Positions 53,901 to 60,763 of a stretch of DNA of 60,763 bases are shown here, piece by piece. Positions within the stretch are counted from its first letter, which is position 1. The number at the start of each line of letters is the position of its first letter. The notes under the pieces are model-generated. The model was not told the origin of the DNA. It saw only the letters and a list, made by a program, of their open reading frames with translations, and ran no database searches. This DNA comes from Myxococcaceae bacterium (GTDB lineage Bacteria > Myxococcota > Myxococcia > Myxococcales > Myxococcaceae). The stretch is taken from NCBI GenBank assembly GCA_019694595.1, contig JAIBBQ010000014.1, positions 1 through 60,763 of the forward strand, read 5' to 3'. Position numbers and translations under genes: made by a program.

Positions 53901-54415
53901 GTGTGGCCGTAGCAATTGGCCGGCACGCAGGCGAGCTTCTGCTCGGTGCGGGGCGAGCAGAGGACCTGGGCGTAGTCGGCGGTGTGGTCCGCGGTCTCGC
54001 GCGCGCAGCCGTACGTCACCGTGATCCGGCTGCCGTTGCACTTCGCGCGGTCGAACATCACCGCGTAGGAGTCCTTCGTGCCCGCGCACTCCCAGTTCTT
54101 GGCCGAGCAGTACTTCTTCACGTCGTCGGTGACGTCGATGGCCGCCTTGCCCGGAGGCGTGCAGGTGGCCGACTTGACGATGACGTAGTTGCTCTCTTCG
54201 GAGCGGGCGCCGTTGATGCCGGCGTCGCCCTGCAGGCGGCGGAGCGACTGGTCGTCGAGCCCGGTGGGGAACTTGTAGAAGTCCCACGGCACCATGCCGG
54301 CCGGGCACGAGGAGATCGCCAGCCCCTGCCGCGTCGAGTCGGCGCCGCCGGCGCCGTCGCACCCGGCAACCACCGCCGCCAGCACCACCAGCGAACCGCG
54401 AATCGTCATCTTCAT
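50906..54415 (-). CDS. Giant lipoprotein, 1169 aa, with C-type-lectin-like segment
   Basis: Predicted lipoprotein: 'MKMTIRGSLVVLAAVVAGC' with lipobox VAGC. The ATG at 54415 overlaps the upstream stop by 4 nt. The N-terminal 200 residues are cysteine-rich; the middle is beta-rich, including 'VPLDHRGRSPGKTPPVLFNT'. Residues about 900-1040 resemble a C-type lectin domain: 'ARSLCYFLGGRLMEPRTQAD', 'ETWIAAQVGNEYQNKSDC', 'YFRWLSDS', then a late cysteine in 'PAACIRPLL'. The last 120 residues are strands alternating hydrophobic and polar residues. I do not recognise the full-length family. Coupled to the lipid-transfer-like gene downstream. Confidence 0.8.
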   Translation of the reverse strand: MKMTIRGSLVVLAAVVAGCDGAGGADSTRQGLAISSCPAGMVPWDFYKFPTGLDDQSLRRLQGDAGINGARSEESNYVIVKSATCTPPGKAAIDVTDDVKKYCSAKNWECAGTKDSYAVMFDRAKCNGSRITVTYGCARETADHTADYAQVLCSPRTEQKLACVPANCYGHTRRTSELACAPDLIKVAEPKDTIKVLVDSLERPLQDPSRDSPDAYSGAAGARVITLDQDQMYHLKGAVETQGAVSPQQLLTLWFKSTVAKPGNAGASMDIFRCFLGRIDLKKRKAVKTASGWSVPFDEFLRVPPECNDGARFSSAVQSAWSAAGYDASGAGSVTTALSTELMASYDLEGNAILTSGSVTEENTCAPNPIDFFYNYEAKAHRSYDYYSQTQVPLDHRGRSPGKTPPVLFNTVPANLVAVTGVEVPVLEYKVNKAGRARGSIDATVVMALSGPDSETWGRFLQTKTDRFKGSSFYDEYPKKQFEMTRDVSSQGRKMALASSVVSPVFPIGAFDGSKITALVPVPDPAKLDANGQPVLDYTAMVSVPEEALGIKFDGSLSETGANALMRVRINSKVRSALFDNKKYPLVPGSTVTYVLQVCGQNEVTEDFDISIDASYTLTYNGEYKGLQDNKFKYVKHARVAPADPAKSFNGKFDPTAVNLLPDGAASNLKVAKNNCATSPVFTFKGENIVVPIAEVDDGDGDASDLQPTTSGDPSKLEGTFNSDTTQDCVGARCETTTDQNLGGTDAPIKATVLSIVGDQEEDDTSNKFSTTFKMFGFDVLDTAENGEVKEVETVLTISPNYEAIAKAFGKPFPAFKIEGKRVSASVNGLSVGFEYKIPVTYPPLMGELIFGVGAGAGMNIEVFHKYNPKVESKCATTKADGTQADGCPDPVLKIPDTSFLQARSLCYFLGGRLMEPRTQADADKIRSVIPADTETWIAAQVGNEYQNKSDCATNWNSSACQSGHSQYFRWLSDSANFKRSRNFGAFEDYETTLPQLGGQKVSVDSPLLQKPVDSAVTLQNNTMRMRSMSESHPAACIRPLLSKGTSHEVGIKLNVVAAAGFSVAFCVPSDELGVCLEGSMNLIEAKLTPGVSVTHTKVSNNAGLSASQTKFGAKVTWSVHLLSGALEIKVVTPLLGISYTLFEYEGFNEGEGTLTEFEYDFKDFPVGF

Positions 54416-57400
54416 GGCAGGCACCTCACGACCACGCACCCATTGCCGGCAGACCCAGCGGTGACGCCCTTGCCGGCGTTCCCCGCGCACAAGTTGATGT
54501 AGTCCTCGGTACCGTTGCCTCCGGGGTTGCCCTGGAGGTCGCCCGGCGTCGAGGTGAAGCCCGACGGCAAGGGGCCGAAGCTGCCGCCGAGCCCGGGCAT
54601 CGCCGACATGCCGGCCGAGCCGCCCTTCTCACCTGCCCCGCCGCCGCCCGCGGTCGAGCCACCGGCCGCGTCGCCGCCGGGCCGGGTGCTCAGGTCGCCC
54701 GAGCCGGTGTCACCCGCCGGCTTGCCCGGCTGAGAGGACCCCGCGCCGCCGCCGCCCGGCACCACCAGCGCGTTGAGCTGGCTGCCTCCGGCCGTCGCGT
54801 GCAGGAGGCTGGTGAGCCCGCCGCCGCCGCCGCCGGTGTCGTTGCCGGCCGTGCCGTCGCCCTTGCCGCCGTTGGTCACGGTGCCCAGGTACGAGCCCAG
54901 GCCGTCGACGGCGCTGCCGAGCGACGAGACGTCGCCGGCGTTGCCCACCCAGGCGGTGAACTTCTGGCCCGGGGTGACGTTGAGGATGCCGGTGACGTAA
55001 CCGCCCGCCCCACCGAGCTGCGGAATCGGGAAGCCCATGAAGCTCTGCTGGCCCGTGCCTCCTGCGGCGCCCCACGCGTCGACGCGCACCTGGGAGCAGC
55101 CGGTGGGCACGGTGAAGGTGCCCGACGCGGCGACGCCGTCGGTGGTCGGGGTGGAGCTCGAGAACTTCCCGGCGCCGCAGTGGCCCGAGTTGCCCGCGCA
55201 GTTGCCCGAGGTGTCGCCGCAGTAGCAGTCGGCGCCCGTGGCGCAGTCGCTGTCGGTGGTGCACAGCGGGCCGCTGCCGGCGTCCTGCGGGCCCGCGTCG
55301 ACCCCGGCGTCGAAGCCCGCATCGAAGCCCGCGTCCTTGGGACCGGCGTCGGTGTTTCCGGCGTCGTTGCCGCCCGCGTCGCTGGCGCCGGCGTCGGAGC
55401 CCGCATCGGTCTTGCCGGCGTCGGTGGCCCCGGCGTCGCTGCCGCCGTCGATGGCGGGGAAGCCGCCGTCGGGCTCCACCGTGCAGGTGCAGCTCACGTT
55501 GGCGACCACGTCGTTGCCGAAGACGCCGGTGGTGGGCGAATCGATCTGACAGGCGTAGCGCCACTTCTTGGGCGGCGGCAGGGTGGCCACGAAGTCGCGC
55601 GCGCGCTGCTCGCTGTACGTGGGGAAGTAACCCGCGCCGATCGACGGCGCGCCCATGGTGAGCGAGTACGCGGTGCCACCGTCGTACAGCCCGGTGATGG
55701 ACACGCCGCCGGTCTGCACGTCGAAGCTGCGGTTGACGATGGTGGTGTTGTAGTTCTCGACCGAGATGCCGGGGTGCAGCGAGGCGATGGTGATGCTCGG
55801 CGACTTCACCCGGTACTCGGTCACCACGAAGCCGGCGTCAGACCGGTAGTCGACCTCCGCCGGGCACGCGCTGCCGTTGGTGCGGAACGACACCTTGGCG
55901 TAGGCGCGCTTGCACCGCAGCGTGTTGTTGACGTTCGACGGCGCCGAGGTGCGGTCCCACACCCAGCGGCCCTGCGAGTCGGCGTTGTCGAAGGTGCAGT
56001 ACGAGCGGCTCTGGAAGCCGGGCGCGAAGGTCATCACCACCTGCTGGTAGGCGCTCACCGACCGCGTGAGCGCGGCGCCACCGGCGGCGCCGAGGTCGGT
56101 GATGAGGTACGGCTTCTGGCCGTCGAGCGACACCTGCACCGCGATGGGCGCGTCGCTCGCCGCCCCGATCACGGTGAGCGTGTGCGGCGTCGCCGCGTGG
56201 CAGCTGCCGGTGGCCCCGAGCGGCCGGCCGCCGGACGAGCCACCGTCGGGCCCGTAGCAGTCGAGCCCCGACCTGCAGTCGGCCATGATGGTGCAGGCCT
56301 GGTTCTCGGAGCAGAGGCAGTAGCGGTAACCCGGCGCACAGTCGACGTCGACCTCGATGCCGTTCTTGCGCCCGTCGCTGCAGCTCACCGCGACGCACGT
56401 GCCGTTCAAGCAGTCGCCCGGCGCGTCGATGGCGGCACCGACCCCGTTGGCCGCCGTGTAGCTGCAGTCGGCGGCCTTGCTACATTTCTTGTTCAACACA
56501 CAGCGCCCGTCTCCGTCGTGCTCGACCTGGCCGTGGCAGAACTCGCCGCAGTCGACGTCGGTCTCCATGGGGTCCTTCTTCCCGTTGAGACAGACCGCGT
56601 AGTTGACGTTGTTGTTGACCGTGGCCGTGCCGGCGACCGCGTCGACGGTGAAGGCCACGTCCTTGCCGCCCATCGTGGTGCCCGCGGCGTTGGTGGTGGT
56701 GGTCGACCCATCGGGCTTGGTCACCGCGGTGGTGACGTGCACGTTGGTGGTCGAGGTGGTGACGTCGCAGGTGACCTTGACGTTCTTGGGGTCGCTGGCG
56801 TCGACGGTCACTCCGGTCGCGGCCTTGTCCAGGGTGACGGTGACCGTGGTCTCGGAACCGTCGGCGTTCTTGGTGGTGGTGATGATGGTGGTGCCGGCGT
56901 CGGAGGTGGAGTTGTAGGTGACCGTCTTCGCGGCCGGGTCCACCGTCACCGAGGCTGCGCCCTGGGGCTCGACCTTCGCCGCCACGGTGGAGCTCATCGC
57001 GTACACGGTGCCGGCGTCGGCGCCCACGCTGACCGTCTTCGCCCCGTTGCCCGCGACCATCACGTTGGTGATGCCGGTGGGCGCCTTGCAGAAGCAGTCG
57101 GCGGCGCCCGGCAGCGCGAGGCCGCCATTCTCGATGAGCTCGCCGTTCTGGAACCCGACCTTCGCGCCGTCGCCCTCCACGTAGAGCGTGCCCGAGGCCG
57201 ACGCCGAGAAGCCGTCGGTGAACGGCGCGGTGAAGGTGCCCATGCGGGCGGTCACCGGCGAGAAGTAGAGGAGGTTGCCGTTGTCTGCGGTGCCTTCGTA
57301 CGAGCGCGGCTTCGTCGGATCGGGCGAGCCTTCGTACTTCCAGCTGTTGGTCTCGGCGTTGACCTCGATGCGCCGCTCCTCGGCGGGGAAGTTCGGGTCG

Positions 57401-58056
57401 TAGATGCGAATGAAGTACTGCCCCTTCTCGGTGCCACGGAAGTAGCCGAACGGCACCACCGCGTGGCCGGCGTGGAAGCCGGTCGCGTCGCGCTGCGACA
57501 GCAAGAGCCGCCAGCCTTCGTTGGCGTCGGGGAGCGCGGTGGCGAGGAAGGCCAAGGCGTCGCGCGCACCGAGCTTCTTGTCCTTGGCGTGCGCGGCCTG
57601 GAGCTTCTGGGTGGCGGCCCAGTACGCGAGTTCGGCGCGCAGCGCGCCCTTGTCGAGCGAGAGCGCCGCGGCGTTGGCGCCGCCGAAGTCGTTCGGGTTC
57701 ACCTTGCCCAGCGACATCAGCAGCGACAGCACCGCCATGCCTTCGCTGTGGCCGAAGGTCATCTGCGCGTTGACGTCGTCGAGCCACACCTGCGCCGCGG
57801 CGCGCGGGCGGCAGGTCGCGCCGGCGCCGGTGAGGCACACCGCCTGGTCGCCGAACATGCGCGCGGCGAGCGTGGCGTCGACCGTCGCGCCACCGACGCT
57901 GTCGTCGAAGTTGTTGAAGAGGAAGGCGTCCTTGGTGAAGTCGAACTTCCCGTTCACCTGGTCCGGAAAGGCCGGGCCGCAGGCCCAGAACACCGCCGAG
58001 CCGAGCACACCGCACACGAGCGCCGTTGAAACCGCGCTCCGACGTAGACGCATCAT
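54412..58056 (-). CDS. Giant lipoprotein, 1214 aa, papain-like domain and glycine-rich C-terminus
   Basis: Lipoprotein with lipobox 'VFWAC' after 'MMRLRRSAVSTALVCG'. Residues 90-240 look like a papain-fold domain: 'TFGHSEGMAVLSLLMSLG', 'GFHAGHAVVPFGYFRG' and 'FIRIYDPNFPAEERRIEVN', placing S104 where a Cys is expected, with H198 and D220. Residues 350-520 are beta-rich with many Thr/Val; 530-640 Cys-rich ('CLNGTC', 'CRSGLDCYG'). A DAG-repeat linker precedes a C-terminal glycine-rich domain ('VRVDAWGAAGGTGQQ', 'GGGGGGLTSLL'). A good ribosome binding site GGGGAGGAG precedes ATG 58056. First of the tightly coupled set. Confidence 0.8.
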   Translation of the reverse strand: MMRLRRSAVSTALVCGVLGSAVFWACGPAFPDQVNGKFDFTKDAFLFNNFDDSVGGATVDATLAARMFGDQAVCLTGAGATCRPRAAAQVWLDDVNAQMTFGHSEGMAVLSLLMSLGKVNPNDFGGANAAALSLDKGALRAELAYWAATQKLQAAHAKDKKLGARDALAFLATALPDANEGWRLLLSQRDATGFHAGHAVVPFGYFRGTEKGQYFIRIYDPNFPAEERRIEVNAETNSWKYEGSPDPTKPRSYEGTADNGNLLYFSPVTARMGTFTAPFTDGFSASASGTLYVEGDGAKVGFQNGELIENGGLALPGAADCFCKAPTGITNVMVAGNGAKTVSVGADAGTVYAMSSTVAAKVEPQGAASVTVDPAAKTVTYNSTSDAGTTIITTTKNADGSETTVTVTLDKAATGVTVDASDPKNVKVTCDVTTSTTNVHVTTAVTKPDGSTTTTNAAGTTMGGKDVAFTVDAVAGTATVNNNVNYAVCLNGKKDPMETDVDCGEFCHGQVEHDGDGRCVLNKKCSKAADCSYTAANGVGAAIDAPGDCLNGTCVAVSCSDGRKNGIEVDVDCAPGYRYCLCSENQACTIMADCRSGLDCYGPDGGSSGGRPLGATGSCHAATPHTLTVIGAASDAPIAVQVSLDGQKPYLITDLGAAGGAALTRSVSAYQQVVMTFAPGFQSRSYCTFDNADSQGRWVWDRTSAPSNVNNTLRCKRAYAKVSFRTNGSACPAEVDYRSDAGFVVTEYRVKSPSITIASLHPGISVENYNTTIVNRSFDVQTGGVSITGLYDGGTAYSLTMGAPSIGAGYFPTYSEQRARDFVATLPPPKKWRYACQIDSPTTGVFGNDVVANVSCTCTVEPDGGFPAIDGGSDAGATDAGKTDAGSDAGASDAGGNDAGNTDAGPKDAGFDAGFDAGVDAGPQDAGSGPLCTTDSDCATGADCYCGDTSGNCAGNSGHCGAGKFSSSTPTTDGVAASGTFTVPTGCSQVRVDAWGAAGGTGQQSFMGFPIPQLGGAGGYVTGILNVTPGQKFTAWVGNAGDVSSLGSAVDGLGSYLGTVTNGGKGDGTAGNDTGGGGGGLTSLLHATAGGSQLNALVVPGGGGAGSSQPGKPAGDTGSGDLSTRPGGDAAGGSTAGGGGAGEKGGSAGMSAMPGLGGSFGPLPSGFTSTPGDLQGNPGGNGTEDYINLCAGNAGKGVTAGSAGNGCVVVRCLP
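55272..55455 (-). repeat. Degenerate Asp-Ala-Gly tandem repeats
   Basis: About a dozen short units encoding SDAG, TDAG, FDAG or similar, roughly 12-15 bp each, form a linker between the Cys-rich and the glycine-rich parts of the 1214-aa lipoprotein. Such DAG linkers are common in myxobacterial surface proteins and may bind calcium weakly. It is coding, not a CRISPR array. Confidence 0.85.
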
Positions 58057-58081
58057 CGAGAACTCCTCCCCAAACGGACCG

Positions 58082-58101
58082 CGCGCCTCAAAAGAGGCGC
58101 G
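58082..58101 (-). terminator. Hairpin between caspase-like gene and the lipoprotein operon
   Basis: CGCGCCTC (58082-58089) and GAGGCGCG (58094-58101) form an 8-bp perfect stem with a 4-nt loop, 26 nt upstream of the 1214-aa gene. It could terminate part of the transcription from the caspase-like gene or act as a leader hairpin. On the minus strand it is not followed by a U-run. Confidence 0.4.
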
Positions 58102-58210
58102 GAGTTTCAGGGGAGCGAGATCTGCCGTCGAGAAATTTCTTCAGGCGCCGCCGTGCGACAGCCGCGCACACTGTGTGGCGCGCGGCGCAACGGGTGCTTC
58201 CAGATTCGCT

Positions 58211-59827
58211 TTACTGCGCGCGACCGGTGAGCGTGACCTGCGAGCTCGCCGCGTAGCCGCGCACCATCACGTGAATGCTGGTCGGGGCGGTGAGATTCAG
58301 AACGCACTGCTCGCTCGAGCCGTTCTGGTACGGGCGGCAGCTGTACGTGGTGGTGGTGGGCGCCGCGCCGTCGCGCACGTAGAGGTCGGCGTCGCCGGTG
58401 CCGGAGATGGCGAAGCGGTAGCTGCCCGCGGGGAGCACCGGCGTCTGGAAGCGGGCTTCCTGCGCCTTCGCCACGGTGACGTTCTCGTTGAGCCCGGCCC
58501 ACGACGGCGTCACGTTGCCGGGGGTGAAGACGTTGTCCTCTTCACCGGTGACCATCACCACCTGGTTGCGGTCGACCGACTGGAAGATCTGCTGGTAGGT
58601 CATCGGCGCGTCGGTCTTGAGCAGCCCCTTCATCAGCGCCACCGTCGCGCCGGGCATCGACGAGAAGAAGGCCGGCATGCCGTTGGTGACGATCTCCATG
58701 TACTTGGTGCCGGTGGGGTCGTCGGGGTTCAGCCGCGCGCGGTCCTGCGCCAGCGAGCCGTCGACGTAGGCGAAGGTGTCGCAGCCGTTCATGAAGAAGA
58801 TGGCGTACTGGCCGGCCACGAAGCGGCCCTTGCGCGAGAGCGCGCGCACGTTCTGACCGAGGCCCGCGTGGCCGTTGTAGACGATGAGGTCGGCGCGGGT
58901 GCTCAGGCCCTCGTAGCGGCGGTCGAACGCTGCGCCCGCGGTGCTCACGTTGTCGACCAGCAGCGCGGTGACCACCACCTGCTTGCCGTTGGGCAGCGTG
59001 GCGGTGAAGGTGACGTCGGGCGTGCTGACGCCGGGGCTGTCGGGCAGCACCGCCGGGGTGGTGGTGACCGAATACGCGCGCAGCTCGGTCTTCATCGCGC
59101 GGATGAAGGCGTTGAAGCCCGCGATGCCCGCGTCCTGCGTGGTGGTGGCCCCGTCCTCGTACTTGCCGAAGATGGCGACCACGCGCAGCGCGCCGTCTTC
59201 CCAGACCTTGCCGTACTCGGGGTACTTGCCGGTGGTGTTCTCGTTCGACTTGGTGGCGGTGGCGGTGAAGCGCACCACGTCGGTCTCGGCGAGCGCGCAG
59301 CCGCTCGTGCGCGGCCGGTAGTAGTACCAGATGCTGCCCGAGTCGACGTCGTGCGCGCCGAAGTCCACGCACTTGCCCTTGTACTTCTCGGTGAAGGCCT
59401 CGATGCCGGTGGCGTCGACCGCGCGCGGCAAGGTGAAGGCGTAGGTCGACGGCAGCGAGGTCTGGCTGCCCCACGAGACCGGCAGCAGCACCGTGTAGGT
59501 GATGCGGGTGCCGGTGCCTTCGGCCACGGTGCGCACGTTGGAGATCTTGATGCGGTCGAGCCGGCCGACCGCCTTGTCCGCGTTCAGGTGCCCGATGGTG
59601 AAGAGCATCTGCTCGTCGATGGCCGAGCGCGCCCCGAAGCTCGACACGGTGCCCGCGGTCCACAGGGTGGCCTCGAACTGGAAGTTCATCAGCGTGCCCA
59701 CCGCGCTCGAGAACTTCTGGCCGGTGGTGTCGACGGTGTCGTTCGCCTCGTCGGCTTCCTCGAGGAACGACGCGTTGGGCGCACAGGCGCCCGCCACGAC
59801 CGCGAACAACACGATGATACGCTTCAT
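58211..59827 (-). CDS. Caspase/gingipain-like lipoprotein with PPC domain
   Basis: A 538-residue predicted lipoprotein ('KRIIVLFAVVAGACAPNAS', cysteine near 15). Residues 60-290 are beta-rich. A caspase/C25-type core follows: H320 in 'IVYNGHAGLGQNVRAL' and C349 in 'IFFMNGCDTFAYVD' form a His-Cys dyad with hydrophobic strands before each. Residues about 455-538 form a bacterial pre-peptidase C-terminal (PPC) domain ('LPAGSYRFAISGTGDADLYV'). ATG 59827 has a weak ribosome binding site. It precedes the lipoprotein operon by 154 nt and may be its first gene. Peptidase activity is inferred from the dyad only. Confidence 0.75.
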   Translation of the reverse strand: MKRIIVLFAVVAGACAPNASFLEEADEANDTVDTTGQKFSSAVGTLMNFQFEATLWTAGTVSSFGARSAIDEQMLFTIGHLNADKAVGRLDRIKISNVRTVAEGTGTRITYTVLLPVSWGSQTSLPSTYAFTLPRAVDATGIEAFTEKYKGKCVDFGAHDVDSGSIWYYYRPRTSGCALAETDVVRFTATATKSNENTTGKYPEYGKVWEDGALRVVAIFGKYEDGATTTQDAGIAGFNAFIRAMKTELRAYSVTTTPAVLPDSPGVSTPDVTFTATLPNGKQVVVTALLVDNVSTAGAAFDRRYEGLSTRADLIVYNGHAGLGQNVRALSRKGRFVAGQYAIFFMNGCDTFAYVDGSLAQDRARLNPDDPTGTKYMEIVTNGMPAFFSSMPGATVALMKGLLKTDAPMTYQQIFQSVDRNQVVMVTGEEDNVFTPGNVTPSWAGLNENVTVAKAQEARFQTPVLPAGSYRFAISGTGDADLYVRDGAAPTTTTYSCRPYQNGSSEQCVLNLTAPTSIHVMVRGYAASSQVTLTGRAQ

Positions 59828-59869
59828 GATTTTCGCCCTGTTTCCCGAGACCTGCGTTTGATGTCGGCG

Positions 59870-59899
59870 CGTGTAGGACAAAGCCCCACCCGCCGTCAA
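59870..59899 (-). promoter_or_regulatory. Possible promoter of the caspase-like gene / surface operon
   Basis: On the minus strand TTGACG (59899-59894) and TACACG (59875-59870) are separated by 18 nt, about 43 nt upstream of the ATG. The -35 matches consensus at 5 of 6, the -10 only at 3 of 6. Confidence 0.35.
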
Positions 59900-59916
59900 G
59901 GTGGAGAACCCGCGCG

Positions 59917-59945
59917 CTGGGAACCGAGCGCAATTTCGGTATAAG
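59917..59945 (+). promoter_or_regulatory. Possible promoter of the 61-aa protein gene
   Basis: TATAAG (59940-59945) is a strong -10 in this GC-rich context; 17 nt upstream is CTGGGA, a poor -35. The start codon is 44 nt downstream. Confidence 0.4.
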
Positions 59946-59989
59946 GCCAGCCGTTCGTTCTTCAGGCTCACACCACTGCGAGGCTTCCC

Positions 59990-60175
59990 ATGTCGATGAA
60001 CGTCAAGTCCACCAAGCGGCAGAAGGAACAGGCCCGGTTGGAGCACCGGCAGAAGAAGGACGCGGCGCGGGAATCGCGCAAGCTCGAGAAGGCCAACCGC
60101 CCGCCGCGCCAGCCGGGCGACGTCGACCCGGACATCGCGGGCATCATTCCCGGGCCGCAGCCGCTTCCCGAATAA
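59990..60175 (+). CDS. Small basic protein, 61 aa
   Basis: A lysine/arginine-rich helical protein ('NVKSTKRQKEQARLEHRQKK') with a defined acidic and proline-containing end ('GDVDPDIAGIIPGPQPLPE'). The well-ordered end suggests a conserved small protein rather than chance. It has no membrane segment; it may bind RNA or ribosomes. The gene lies 3 nt before the NYN nuclease gene and is probably co-transcribed with it. Confidence 0.7.
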   Translation: MSMNVKSTKRQKEQARLEHRQKKDAARESRKLEKANRPPRQPGDVDPDIAGIIPGPQPLPE

Positions 60176-60178
60176 CGG

Positions 60179-60763
60179 ATGACTGGAACCGAGCGGCGGA
60201 TCGCCCTCTTCATCGATTTCGAGAACCTCGTCACCAACACGGGCATCAGCCCGTCGAACTTCGACCTGCGCCCCTCGCTCGACCTCTTGCTCGAGCGGGG
60301 AAAGGTCATCTTCCGCCGCGCGTACTGCGACTGGTCGCGCTTCCGCGAAGCGAAGGCCGGCCTGCACGAGGCCGGCGTGGAGCTGGTCGACGTGCCGCCG
60401 TCGACCCGCGCGGGCAAGAACGGCGCCGACATGCGCCTGGTCATCGACGCGCTCGAGCTCAACTACGCGCGCCAGCACATCGACACCTTCGTCATCGCGT
60501 CCGGCGACAGCGACTTCTGCCCGCTCGCCAACAAGCTGCGCGAGAACGACAAGCGGGTCATCGGCCTCGCGGTGAAGGAAGCGACCAGCCCCTTCTTCGT
60601 GCGCGCCTGCGACGAGTTCCTCTACCTGCCGCGCACCAACGCGCGCGGCGGGCACGGCGAGTCCCGCGGCGGCGAGCGCAAGGCCCACCGCGAGCGCGGC
60701 GGCGGGCGCAGCAGCGGCGGCGGCGGCGGCGAGGCGAAGCCCAAGGGCACGGTGCCGGAGCTG
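60179..60763 (+). CDS. NYN-domain (LabA/DUF88-like) nuclease, 5' part (3' end outside window)
   Basis: A protein of at least 195 residues, cut by the window end. It begins 'RRIALFIDFENLVTN' with the first catalytic aspartate (D in FIDFEN) and continues 'GKNGADMRLVIDALELNYA' and 'FVIASGDSDFCPLANKLREN', giving the three acidic clusters of the NYN/PIN-like fold. From residue about 155 it is an Arg/Gly-rich linker ending in a run of glycines. Predicted metal-dependent ribonuclease, possibly with an OST-HTH (LOTUS) domain downstream of the window, which would be usual for this family. ATG 60179 starts 3 nt after the small basic gene. Confidence 0.88.
   Translation, partial: MTGTERRIALFIDFENLVTNTGISPSNFDLRPSLDLLLERGKVIFRRAYCDWSRFREAKAGLHEAGVELVDVPPSTRAGKNGADMRLVIDALELNYARQHIDTFVIASGDSDFCPLANKLRENDKRVIGLAVKEATSPFFVRACDEFLYLPRTNARGGHGESRGGERKAHRERGGGRSSGGGGGEAKPKGTVPEL

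Noticed and set aside
55272-55455. Repeated GTCGG/GCCGGCG units resembling an array
   Set aside because: They encode a DAG-repeat linker in frame and lack unique spacers.

Overview
The window is about 60.8 kb of very GC-rich DNA, densely coded, with short intergenic gaps and many stop/start overlaps (ATGA, GTGA, TGATG). The gene content suggests a myxobacterium or close relative (Myxococcota): a Ser/Thr kinase fused to a large ATPase module, many big lipoproteins with Asp-Ala-Gly or Gly-Ser linkers, IPT/TIG and BIG2 surface proteins, and an rbr/Fur/DUF3501 peroxide cluster. This assignment is inferred from gene content and composition, not from a marker gene. I found no rRNA, tRNA, CRISPR array, transposase, integrase or phage gene.

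Layout. 0-8.7 kb: the end of an IPT/TIG surface protein, a YgiQ radical SAM protein, a kinase/cyclase-like/ATPase signalling protein, and an Amt plus PII ammonium pair. 8.7-14.5 kb: a SEC-C protein with a RelE-like tail, a TonB-dependent receptor with a YfiR-like partner, and unknowns. 14.6-22.6 kb: an ABC-F ATPase, a metallo-beta-lactamase-fold hydrolase, a lipoprotein hydrolase, an RluA-type protein coupled to a hexapeptide acyltransferase, and DUF507. 22.6-26.5 kb: a small heat-shock protein, then a minus-strand oxidative-stress operon (Fur/PerR-like, rubrerythrin, Fe-S reductase, DUF3501) with a perfect 23-bp palindrome at its promoter. 26.5-35.5 kb: a BIG2 lipoprotein, an SRPBCC protein, a triheme cytochrome c, a 2OG oxygenase fused to a TonB-C-like tail, a phosphoesterase, DUF1571 and a zinc-ribbon membrane protein. 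35.5-39.5 kb: a divergent SDR/Baeyer-Villiger monooxygenase and TetR/hydrolase cluster around a double operator. 39.5-42.5 kb: eutB-eutC-eutL. 42.5-47.6 kb: an OprB-type porin preceded by a 23-codon lipopeptide ORF, and a coupled 2OG oxygenase/CpXC/Uup operon.

The most unusual part is the minus-strand block 47.7-59.8 kb. Here a caspase-like lipoprotein is followed by a run of translationally coupled genes: a 1214-aa lipoprotein with a papain-like domain and glycine-rich tail, a 1169-aa lipoprotein with a C-type-lectin-like segment, a 629-aa envelope protein whose helical half resembles animal large lipid transfer proteins (vitellogenin/apoB N-terminal module), a small lipoprotein and an EF-hand protein. 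This looks like a dedicated surface or secreted assembly and is my best candidate for an undescribed system. The window closes with a small basic protein and a truncated NYN-domain nuclease gene.
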